Assembly: GCA_945631445.1 (NCBI GenBank)
Contig: CALZCR010000012.1
Location: forward strand, 1 to 12,996
From: an uncultured Corynebacterium sp.
Lineage (GTDB): Bacteria; Actinomycetota; Actinomycetes; Mycobacteriales; Mycobacteriaceae
Reading direction: 5' to 3'
DNA length: 12,996 bases
Shown here: positions 6,386-12,489 of the stretch, piece by piece
How positions within the stretch are numbered: the first letter of the stretch is position 1
Layout: each line of letters begins with the position of its first letter
The notes under the pieces: model-generated
Databases searched by the model: none
Seen by the model: the letters and a program-made list of their open reading frames with translations, nothing else
What the model was told of the DNA's origin: nothing
Translations under genes and position numbers: made by a program

Positions 6386-6988
6386 CTACACGCGGTGGAG
6401 CGCTTCGGCCGTGACGATGACGTTGACGGGCATGTCATGGGCTTCGACGGGGACGTCGTCGGTGACCTCGTGATCGAAAAGAACGACGGCCAGCAACGGC
6501 TGCGGGGCTTCAGCCTCCGCCAGGCGGGCCAGCGTGCGGTCGTAGTAGCCGGCGCCTTTGCCCAACCGGAAACCCCGGCGGTTGGCGCCCAGGGCGGGCA
6601 GAAAGACGATGTCGCAGTCCAGCAGGGCCCGCCAGTCCCGGCGTTCGCCGACGGGTTCGGGGATGTTTAAATCTCCCTTGGCCATGGCTTCCTCCCCCTC
6701 GTAGGGGGCCCACAGCATGGCGCCTTCGGCCTCGGAAATCGGCAACAGGACAGTACCCGTGGCCGCGCGGAGGGCGGGAAGAAAACCCGGGCCACCGGGC
6801 TCGTCGGGAAGCGGGTGGTACGCGGCGACCGTCTCGGCGCCGTGTTCATGGATCAGGTCCACGCACCTGGCGATCAGGGCCTCGTCCTGCCGCCTGCGGG
6901 CGGCGTCGTCGAGTTTTTGCCGCTGCTGCTTGAGGGTGCTGCGCAAGACGCGTTTTGTTTCGACGGGGTCACTGATGTTCATGCTCAT
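6386..6988 (-). CDS. fthC: 5-formyltetrahydrofolate cyclo-ligase
   Basis: This 200-residue cytoplasmic enzyme converts 5-formyltetrahydrofolate to 5,10-methenyltetrahydrofolate using ATP, returning a storage folate to one-carbon metabolism. The family signature G139-F-R-L-G-K-G-A-G-Y-Y-D150 is intact, with the preceding DIVFLPALGANRRG and the N-terminal KRVLRSTLKQQRQKL helix also typical. Length matches the usual 180-200 residues. Two in-frame ATGs (residues 1 and 3) are possible starts. The gene is divergent from galU across a 92-base gap with a perfect hairpin, and the SAF-protein gene follows 36 bases downstream. This pairing and its position next to galU recur in M. tuberculosis (Rv0992c). 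Confidence 0.95.
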   Translation of the reverse strand: MSMNISDPVETKRVLRSTLKQQRQKLDDAARRRQDEALIARCVDLIHEHGAETVAAYHPLPDEPGGPGFLPALRAATGTVLLPISEAEGAMLWAPYEGEEAMAKGDLNIPEPVGERRDWRALLDCDIVFLPALGANRRGFRLGKGAGYYDRTLARLAEAEAPQPLLAVVLFDHEVTDDVPVEAHDMPVNVIVTAEALHRV

Positions 6989-7004
6989 GGGCTTCAGCCT
7001 AATC

Positions 7005-7025
7005 CCGCCGGGGAAAACCCGGCGG
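7005..7025. repeat. Perfect inverted repeat between fthC and galU
   Basis: CCGCCGGG (7005-7012) and CCCGGCGG (7018-7025) are perfectly complementary around the loop GAAAA. It lies 17-37 bases upstream of the fthC ATG, so it is either a leader hairpin of that transcript or an operator in the divergent promoter region. No T-run follows in either direction, which argues against a terminator. Confidence 0.55.
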
Positions 7026-7067
7026 AAGGCGGCCGGGTCTTTGCCGATGACGGCCTCGCGGAGAAGG

Positions 7068-7073
7068 TAAGGT
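7068..7073 (+). promoter_or_regulatory. Candidate -10 element for galU, possibly leaderless
   Basis: TAAGGT fits the actinobacterial TAnnnT -10 pattern and ends 7 bases before the galU ATG, the spacing expected when transcription starts at the start codon. TTGCCG at 7041-7046 could be a -35, but its spacing (21 bases) is long. GAGAAGG at 7061-7067 could alternatively act as a distant Shine-Dalgarno on a longer transcript. Confidence 0.3.
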
Positions 7074-7080
7074 CTCGGTC

Positions 7081-8037
7081 ATGGTTGAGACGAATGACTT
7101 TCACCCCAACGGCGTGCGCACGGTCGTCGTGCCGGCCGCCGGCATGGGGACCCGGTTCCTGCCGGCGACGAAGACGGTGCCGAAGGAGCTGCTGCCGGTG
7201 GTCGATACGCCGGGCATCGAATTGATCGCGGAAGAGGCGTCGGCGCTGGGGGCGTCGCGTCTGGCGGTGATCACCGCCCCCTCCAAGGACGAGGTGCTGG
7301 CGCACTTCGGTGAGTTCCCGGGCCTGGTCAAGACGTTGGAGGCTCGCGGCAAAGACGAGCAGGTGGCCAAGGTCAGGCGTGCCTCTGAATTGATTCAGCC
7401 GGTGGCGGTGGAACAGGAACAGCCGCTGGGTCTGGGGCACGCTGTCGGACTGGCCGAGGACGTGCTCGACGAGGACGAGGACGCGTTCGCCGTCATGCTG
7501 CCGGACGACCTGGTGTTGCCGGAGAACGGGCGGCCGGGCGTGGTGGAGTTGATGTGCCGGGTGCGTGAGCGATTCGGCGGCAGCGTGTTGTGCGCGTTCG
7601 AGGTCGAGCGCGACGAGGTGTTCAACTACGGCGTCTTCGACGTCGCAGAAATTGACGGGGCGTCCGGACTGCCGGGGGAGCTGGTCAAGTCCGTGACCGG
7701 GATGGTGGAGAAACCGGAGCCGGCGGCGGCGCCGTCGACGCTGGTGGCCGCGGGGCGCTACCTGCTGGACCGGGCGGTCTTCGACGCGTTGCGCCGGATC
7801 ACCCCGGGTCAGGGCGGCGAGCTGCAGCTGACGGACGCCATCGAGTTGATGATCCAGGAGGGGCACCCGGTGCACGTCGTGGTGCACACGGGCAAGCGCC
7901 ACGACCTGGGGAATCCGGCGGGCTACATTCCCGCGAACGTGGATTTCGGCCTGCATCATCCGAAGTACGGCCCGGCGTTGTACCGTGCGATCAAGCAGGT
8001 CGTCGCCGACTTCGAGGCGGAGCAGGCGCAGAGCTAG
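7081..8037 (+). CDS. galU: UTP-glucose-1-phosphate uridylyltransferase
   Basis: This 318-residue cytoplasmic enzyme makes UDP-glucose from UTP and glucose 1-phosphate, feeding UDP-galactose for cell-wall arabinogalactan, trehalose and polysaccharide synthesis. The N-terminal nucleotide-binding signature VPAAGMGTRFLPATK (17-31) with KELLPV (35-40) is intact. The metal/sugar region LPDDLVLP has D142 and D143, and VEKP (209-212) follows as in the GalU family. GGELQLTDAI and the C-terminal HTGKRHDLGNPAGY are also diagnostic. Length is normal. It is divergent from fthC and upstream of glp, from which it is separated by 80 bases containing a possible promoter. The synteny galU-moeA-rimJ is the same in M. 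tuberculosis (Rv0993-Rv0995). Confidence 0.96.
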   Translation: MVETNDFHPNGVRTVVVPAAGMGTRFLPATKTVPKELLPVVDTPGIELIAEEASALGASRLAVITAPSKDEVLAHFGEFPGLVKTLEARGKDEQVAKVRRASELIQPVAVEQEQPLGLGHAVGLAEDVLDEDEDAFAVMLPDDLVLPENGRPGVVELMCRVRERFGGSVLCAFEVERDEVFNYGVFDVAEIDGASGLPGELVKSVTGMVEKPEPAAAPSTLVAAGRYLLDRAVFDALRRITPGQGGELQLTDAIELMIQEGHPVHVVVHTGKRHDLGNPAGYIPANVDFGLHHPKYGPALYRAIKQVVADFEAEQAQS

Positions 8038-8070
8038 GTGTCATAACGCGGCCGGGCACGGTCGCGGCGG

Positions 8071-8076
8071 TAGGCT
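8071..8076 (+). promoter_or_regulatory. Candidate -10 element for the glp operon
   Basis: TAGGCT fits the TAnnnT pattern and lies 42 bases before the glp GTG, leaving room for the strong AGGAGG at 8105-8110. There is no clear -35. It lies in the 80-base gap after galU and suggests that glp, the acetyltransferase gene and perhaps glpR can be transcribed separately from galU. Confidence 0.35.
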
Positions 8077-8117
8077 AGCTGAGATGACGTCCGGTCGGCA
8101 CAACAGGAGGTAACCAC

Positions 8118-9383
8118 GTGCGTTCCGTGGAAGAACAGCTGGCGATCGTCACAGACGCCGCGGTCACCCCTGAACCCGTCCGCATGGCGATCACCGACGC
8201 GCTCGGGTTGATGAGCGCCGAGGAAGTCCAGGCCAGCGCCCCGCTGCCGGGCTTTCCGCAGGCCGCCATCGACGGCTACGCGGTGCGCGCCGTCGACGTC
8301 GGCGGCGAGCGTGCGCTGAGCGCCACGGGCGGCTCCGACCGCCCCGCCACGGCGCATTCCCTGCCCGTGGTGGGGGAGGTGCCCGCCGGATCCCGTCAAC
8401 GTATCCGCCTGCAGCCGCAGCAGGCGGTGCGTGTGCATACCGGCGCCCCGTTGCCCACGCTGGCGGACGCCGTGCTTCCGCTGGAATGGTCGGATCGCGG
8501 ACGCAAGCGCGTGACGCCGTTGCAGCCGGTGCGCTCCGGGGACTTCATGCGCCGCCGCGGCGACGACGTCCAGCCCGGCGACGTCGCCGTCACCGCCGGC
8601 ACCGTCCTGGGACCGGCGCAGATTGGGCTGCTCGCCGCCGTGGGACGCACCAAGGTGCTCGTGTACCCGCCACCCCGGGTCAGCGTCTTCAGCTTCGGCG
8701 CCGAATTAGTCGACGTCGACCAGGAACCCGGCCCCGGACAGGTCTACGACGTCGCCTCCTACGCGGTGGCCGCGGCGGCCGGGGAAGCCGGCGCCCAAGT
8801 CACCCGGGTGGGCCTTCTCGACGGCGAGCCCCGGCGGCTCCGGCAGAAGATCGAGTCCCAGCTGCAGCGCAGCGAAATGCTCGTCATCTCCGGCGCGGTC
8901 GGCGGCTCCGGGTCAGAGCTGATCCGGTCGGTGCTCGCCGAAATCGGCGACATCGACACCACCCGGGTGGCCATGCACCCCGGCTCCGTGCAGGGGTTCG
9001 GGCTGCTGGGGGAGGAGCGCATCCCGGTGTTTCTGCTGCCGAGCAACCCGGTCTCCGCCCTGGCGGCCTTTGAAGTGTTCATCCGGCCCGTGCTGCGGTT
9101 GTCCTTGGGCAAGCGTTCCGCGAATCGCCGCGTGGTGCGCGCCCGGGCCCTCAACCACGTCACCTCCACCCCCGGCCGCCGTGGTTACGTCCGCGCGCAA
9201 CTGATGCGCGACGCCCATTCCCAGGACTACCTGGTCGAAGGCCTCGGCGGGGCGACGGGTGCGCCGGCCCACCTGCTGGCCGGCCTGGCGGAGGCCAACG
9301 CCATGATCCGCATTCCCGAGGACGTCACGGAGATCCGCCCCGGCGACGTGGTCGACGTGCTCTTCTTGGCGCAGCGATCGTGA
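8118..9383 (+). CDS. glp: Gephyrin-like repurposed molybdotransferase Glp (MoeA fold)
   Basis: This 421-residue protein has the full MoeA domain order: PGFPQAAIDGYAVRAVDV near 46, VRVHTGAPLP near 105, RRRGDDVQPGD near 145, the molybdopterin-binding Mog-like domain with SFGAELVD at 192, and the beta-barrel C-terminus. Against E. coli MoeA several signatures have decayed: STGDEL reads SFGAEL (D to A195), GGVSVGExD reads GAVGGSGSE, IKPGKP reads MHPGSV with both lysines lost (H287, S290), and LPGNPVS reads LPSNPVS (S309). D52, D150 and E196 remain. Together with the membrane protein two genes downstream this matches C. glutamicum Glp, a divisome scaffold that binds FtsZ and its receptor GlpR (established there; inferred here). 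AGGAGG at 8105-8110 fixes the GTG start. Automatic annotation may call it MoeA. Confidence 0.88.
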   Translation: MRSVEEQLAIVTDAAVTPEPVRMAITDALGLMSAEEVQASAPLPGFPQAAIDGYAVRAVDVGGERALSATGGSDRPATAHSLPVVGEVPAGSRQRIRLQPQQAVRVHTGAPLPTLADAVLPLEWSDRGRKRVTPLQPVRSGDFMRRRGDDVQPGDVAVTAGTVLGPAQIGLLAAVGRTKVLVYPPPRVSVFSFGAELVDVDQEPGPGQVYDVASYAVAAAAGEAGAQVTRVGLLDGEPRRLRQKIESQLQRSEMLVISGAVGGSGSELIRSVLAEIGDIDTTRVAMHPGSVQGFGLLGEERIPVFLLPSNPVSALAAFEVFIRPVLRLSLGKRSANRRVVRARALNHVTSTPGRRGYVRAQLMRDAHSQDYLVEGLGGATGAPAHLLAGLAEANAMIRIPEDVTEIRPGDVVDVLFLAQRS

Positions 9384-9396
9384 CGGGACTCCGACT

Positions 9397-10092
9397 GTGC
9401 TCATAGACCCCTTCGGGCTCGCGGCCGCCCGCTTCGACAAACCCGCCACCGGCCCCCGCGACCCGGTGCATCCCGGCTGGCCGGAATCCACCCCGACTGT
9501 GCGGTTGCCCACCGGCGAAAAAATGCGGTTACGCCCACTGACCAGCCGGGACGGCGACGACTGGGCGGAGATCCGCCTCCTGGACGAACAATGGCTGCGC
9601 CCCGTGGAGCCCACCACCGCCGACACCTGGCAGGAGGCCCATTCCCCCGCTTCCTGGCGCAACACCTTCTCTTATCTGCGGGGATTGGCCTCGCGGGGCG
9701 TCGCGGTCCCGCTGGTCGTCGAGGTCGACGGCGAATTCGCGGGACAGACGACTATCGGCAACATCCAGCACGGCGCCGTCTCGGAGGCGTGGATCGGCTA
9801 CTGGGTCCATTCCGCCCACATGGGTAAGGGGGTGGCCACCGCTGCGTGCGCCTTGGGCACCGACCACGCCTTCTCCCGCATCGGGCTGCACCGGGTGACC
9901 GCCACTTACCTGCCGTCGAACCCGGCGTCCGGAAAAGTGCTGTTGACGGCCGGATTCCGGGAAGAGGGCCTCCTGCGCCGGAACCTGCACATCGACGGCG
10001 AGTGGCGGGACCACCACTTCGTGGCCCAGAACGCGGAGGACCACCCGGACACCTGTGTTTCCCGTCTGCGCAAGGCCGGTCGGCTACTCTAG
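9397..10092 (+). CDS. rimJ: GNAT-family N-acetyltransferase (RimJ/RimL-like)
   Basis: This 231-residue cytoplasmic acyltransferase should use acetyl-CoA to acetylate a protein N-terminus or amino group; the substrate is not evident. The GNAT core covers about 42-215: MRLRPLTSRDGDDW (motif C/D start), IGNIQHG, then GYWVHSAHMGKGVATAA with the CoA-pyrophosphate loop H141-M-G-K-G-V-A147, and the RVTATYLPSNPASGKVL and GFREEGLLRR segments typical of RimJ/RimL proteins. An N-terminal extension of about 35 residues (LIDPFGLAAARFDKPATGP) is unusual. It starts with GTG 13 bases after glp and has a poor Shine-Dalgarno, suggesting operon reading. Its placement between glp and glpR is conserved (Rv0994-Rv0996), so a link to the division proteins is possible but unproven. 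Confidence 0.88.
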   Translation: MLIDPFGLAAARFDKPATGPRDPVHPGWPESTPTVRLPTGEKMRLRPLTSRDGDDWAEIRLLDEQWLRPVEPTTADTWQEAHSPASWRNTFSYLRGLASRGVAVPLVVEVDGEFAGQTTIGNIQHGAVSEAWIGYWVHSAHMGKGVATAACALGTDHAFSRIGLHRVTATYLPSNPASGKVLLTAGFREEGLLRRNLHIDGEWRDHHFVAQNAEDHPDTCVSRLRKAGRLL

Positions 10093-10122
10093 TCCACAAT
10101 GCACGGCGTGGCTGGACAGGTG

Positions 10123-10136
10123 TGCCTGGCCAGGCA
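10123..10136. repeat. Perfect 14-bp palindrome upstream of glpR
   Basis: TGCCTGGCCAGGCA is a perfect inverted repeat without a loop, which suits a homodimeric DNA-binding protein better than an RNA hairpin. It is 56 bases before the glpR ATG, in the only sizeable gap (99 bases) of the glp-rimJ-glpR cluster. No T-run follows. I cannot name the regulator. Confidence 0.5.
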
Positions 10137-10191
10137 ATTACGCTTGTGGTGACCGACTGTTTCTCGAACGACGAAAGGTAGGCGACGGGGT

Positions 10192-11277
10192 ATGTCCGAT
10201 GGTTTGATGATCATCCTGGTCATCGTGGTGTGGCTCTTTGTCCTCGCACCGCTGTTGCTGCGTGGCCAGCGACCGATCAATAAAACCGGCGAAGCCTTCG
10301 ACGACACCCGCGTCGTCTATGAAGGAGGAAGCGGCGACATCCCCGCCCGCCGTCACCCCCGGGTGCTGCCGAAAGACGTCCGCTCCCGCGCCGAGGAAGA
10401 CGACGAGGACTACGAACTCGTCGAGGCGCTCACGGAGGAGGACGACCTGCTCATCGACGAGCGCCGCACTCCGCCGGTCACGGAGCCGGTGGAGGAGCTC
10501 GTCGTCGACGACCCCCGCGGGGAAGTCGTCGACGGGGAAGTGGTCGAGCAGCCCGTGGCTGAGCTCCCGCAGGGCGGGTCCACCGCCTACTCTGCGCTGG
10601 AGTCGGCCGAGGAGGTCACCGCGCCGCTCGAGGACGGCGACTTCTATGGGCACGACGACACCTATGTCACCGCCGCAGACTATCTGCATCCCGCCACTCG
10701 GACTCTGGCGGAACCCGTCCAGGAGCTGGAGCTGGACGAAGCCGAGCAGGATTTCGACGGCGAGGAACTGCTCGTCGAGGACGGCGACCTGACCGACGAG
10801 GACCTGGCTTTCGCCAAGCGACGCGCAGGCCGCGGAGGATGGGACCCGGAGTCGGACCGGCGCAACTCCGTCGACCGCTACCAGCGCCGCCGCCGCACCT
10901 TGGCGGGGCTGCTCGCGGCGGTGGCCGTGACCCTGGTGCTGAGCATCGTCGTCGGCGGGTGGGCGTGGGCCACGGTCCTGCTGACTGGCGCGCTGACCGC
11001 CGTCTACCTGGTCGCCCTGCGTAAGAAGGTGCACGAGGAAAAGGCGCTGCGCGCCCGCCGGATCCGGCAACTGCGTCGCGCCCGATTGGGCGTGCGCCGG
11101 GCGGACGACGCCGACGGCGGCGTCCCCCGCGAACTGCGCCGCCCGGGGGCGGTGGTGGTGGAACTCGACGACGAAAGCCCCGACTTCGATTACCTCAGCG
11201 TCACCGAAGCCTCCTTTGATCCGACCACCCTGCGCCCGGTCCGCGGCACGGAACTCGACCGCCGTCGCGTCGGGTAG
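10192..11277 (+). CDS. glpR: Divisome membrane receptor SepX/GlpR family protein
   Basis: This 361-residue membrane protein has one N-terminal TM helix (about 5-23), directly followed by RGQRPINKTGEAFDDTRVV. A long, very acidic, low-complexity cytoplasmic region follows (about 45-225). Two TM helices form a tight hairpin (about 238-258 and 259-279), and a basic then acidic tail ends the protein (280-361). The positive-inside rule puts the acidic region and the tail in the cytoplasm. No enzyme motif is visible. Architecture and its place after glp and rimJ match GlpR of C. glutamicum, the receptor that ties Glp to the division membrane, and Streptomyces SepX. The name has no relation to the glycerol repressor GlpR. 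ATG 10192 is the first start; Met6 is an alternative. A palindrome upstream suggests separate control. Confidence 0.83.
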   Translation: MSDGLMIILVIVVWLFVLAPLLLRGQRPINKTGEAFDDTRVVYEGGSGDIPARRHPRVLPKDVRSRAEEDDEDYELVEALTEEDDLLIDERRTPPVTEPVEELVVDDPRGEVVDGEVVEQPVAELPQGGSTAYSALESAEEVTAPLEDGDFYGHDDTYVTAADYLHPATRTLAEPVQELELDEAEQDFDGEELLVEDGDLTDEDLAFAKRRAGRGGWDPESDRRNSVDRYQRRRRTLAGLLAAVAVTLVLSIVVGGWAWATVLLTGALTAVYLVALRKKVHEEKALRARRIRQLRRARLGVRRADDADGGVPRELRRPGAVVVELDDESPDFDYLSVTEASFDPTTLRPVRGTELDRRRVG

Positions 11278-11327
11278 GTTAGATACTCAGGGTCGTCCGC
11301 TGGGGTGCCGGCGGACGCACCCGCTTC

Positions 11328-11403
11328 GGGGGCGTAGCTCAGTTGGTAGAGCGTCGCGTTCGCAATGCGAAGGTCAGGGGTTCGATTCCCCTCGTCTCCA
11401 CCA
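11328..11403 (+). tRNA. tRNA-Ala (anticodon CGC)
   Basis: The 76 bases fold as a full cloverleaf with encoded CCA (11401-11403). The acceptor stem GGGGGCG pairs with CGTCTCC and includes the G3-U70 wobble that marks alanine tRNAs. The D stem is GCTC/GAGC, and the anticodon stem TCGCG/TGCGA encloses loop TTCGCAA, giving anticodon CGC for codon GCG. The T arm is AGGGG-TTCGATT-CCCCT and the discriminator base is A. It lies 50 bases after glpR, with its last 30 bases overlapped antisense by the end of tag. Confidence 0.97.
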
Positions 11404-11997
11404 CACGCCCGACGATCCGCGCCGGTGAGATCCCGTCAGGTGGGTGTCTACTATGCCGACCGATTCCATGAGGGCGAACATCGTGGTCGGGCCGACGAAC
11501 ACAAACCCTTCCCGCTTCAGCGCCTTGGCCAGAGCCACGGACTCAGGGGAGGTGGTGGGCACCTCGGACATGGTGCGCGGCTCCGGCGTCTCCTCCGGTT
11601 GGAAGGACCAGATGAACTCCGCCAACCCGCCCTTATCCCGCAGCGCGACGGTGGCCCGCGCGTTGGTGATCGCGGCGAGGATCTTGCGGCGGTTGCGGAT
11701 GATGCGGGCGTCGGCGAGCAGTCTGTCGACGTCGGCCTCGTCGAACTCGGCGACCGTCTCCGGGTCGAAGTCCGCGAAAGCCTCGCGGAAGGCGGGGCGT
11801 TTGCGCAGCACCGTCGCCCAGGACAGGCCCGACTGGAAGGCCTCGAGGGTGACGCGCTCATAGAGCCCGTGCTCGTCGCGCACGGGCATGCCCCATTCGT
11901 TGTCGTAGTAGTCGCGCAGCAGGTCGCTGGCCTCCGCCCAGGGCGGGCGGGCGAGTCCGTCGGCGCCGATGATCAATCCGTGTGCAGTGCTCTCCAT
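11374..11997 (-). CDS. tag: DNA-3-methyladenine glycosylase I
   Basis: This 207-residue DNA repair enzyme removes 3-methyladenine from alkylated DNA. The family core is clear: DNEWGMP (32-38), catalytic E52 in LEAFQSGLSWATVLRKR, IIRNRRKILAAITNA in the helix-hairpin-helix region, FIWSFQP, and KREGFVFVGPTTMFALMESVGIVDTHL. Compared with E. coli Tag, three of four zinc ligands are gone: the N-terminal Cys is P18 (RPPWA), the His of YHDNEWG is Y31, and the last Cys is S190; only H186 remains and the protein has no cysteine. The stop lies inside the tRNA-Ala gene, so the last nine residues (WWRRGESNP) are tRNA antisense. GAGGG sits just before the ATG. It is divergent from the doxX-like gene. Confidence 0.92.
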   Translation of the reverse strand: MESTAHGLIIGADGLARPPWAEASDLLRDYYDNEWGMPVRDEHGLYERVTLEAFQSGLSWATVLRKRPAFREAFADFDPETVAEFDEADVDRLLADARIIRNRRKILAAITNARATVALRDKGGLAEFIWSFQPEETPEPRTMSEVPTTSPESVALAKALKREGFVFVGPTTMFALMESVGIVDTHLTGSHRRGSSGVWWRRGESNP

Positions 11998-12068
11998 ACC
12001 CTCTTAGACGCTACTGGAGCGGTGCAGGTTCCCGTTTCATCGTGACCGCTTTCGGGGCCGATCCGTTG

Positions 12069-12074
12069 TAGTCT
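12069..12074 (+). promoter_or_regulatory. Candidate -10 element for the DoxX-family gene, possibly leaderless
   Basis: TAGTCT fits the TAnnnT pattern and ends 7 bases before the ATG at 12082. There is no purine-rich Shine-Dalgarno in the gap (GATCATC), so transcription may begin at the start codon. No convincing -35 is visible. Confidence 0.35.
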
Positions 12075-12081
12075 GATCATC

Positions 12082-12489
12082 ATGGATAGGCCCGTGGTCA
12101 GAGATGCAGCGCTGCTGTTCCTGCGTGTCGTGCTCGGCGTGGTGTTCATCGCCCACGGTTGGGACCGGTGGTTTCTGAGCGGGATCGTCGAGACCACCGG
12201 CCAATTTTCCGCCTGGGGAGTGCCGCAGCCGCGCCTGTCCGCGTACTTGACCGCCACGGCGGAATTGCTGGGCGGGGCCCTGCTCGCCCTGGGGCTGTTG
12301 ACCACCGTGACAGCCGGCGCGCTGACGCTGCTGGTGGCCGCCGCACTCTACTTCGTGCATCTGGGCAACGGCTTTTTCGTCGCGCAGGGCGGAGTGGAAT
12401 ACCCCCTCGTGGTCATCGCGGCGCTGGTGATGATCGTGGTTTTTGGTTCCGGCCGGGCTAGTATCGACGGGGTGTTGCAGCGTGATTGA
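12082..12489 (+). CDS. DoxX-family integral membrane protein
   Basis: This 135-residue protein has four hydrophobic helices (about 8-25, 52-73, 75-95 and 107-124), the DoxX-family layout. Family traits are the N-terminal LLFLRVVLGVVFIAHGWDRW, the G-W-G-VPQP loop, and TATAELLGGALLALGLLT. DoxX relatives are linked to thiol or quinone-dependent redox reactions at the membrane; in M. tuberculosis a DoxX protein works with a superoxide dismutase and a thiosulfate sulfurtransferase-like partner. No such partner is next to this gene, so its reaction is unknown. It is divergent from tag, and its last eight bases overlap the GTG of the next gene, indicating a coupled pair. Confidence 0.88.
   Translation: MDRPVVRDAALLFLRVVLGVVFIAHGWDRWFLSGIVETTGQFSAWGVPQPRLSAYLTATAELLGGALLALGLLTTVTAGALTLLVAAALYFVHLGNGFFVAQGGVEYPLVVIAALVMIVVFGSGRASIDGVLQRD

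Noticed and set aside
6994..7959. Minus-strand 321-residue ORF opposite galU
   Set aside because: Q, R and H-rich shadow of galU; all GalU signatures are in the plus frame.
11294..11317. 7-bp stem CGTCCGC/GCGGACG between glpR and the tRNA
   Set aside because: The loop is 10 bases and no T-run follows, so a terminator call is not supported; GC-rich short stems are common here.
11365..12045. Plus-strand 226-residue ORF beginning inside the tRNA and running opposite tag
   Set aside because: It starts within the tRNA anticodon arm and is antisense to a well-conserved glycosylase.
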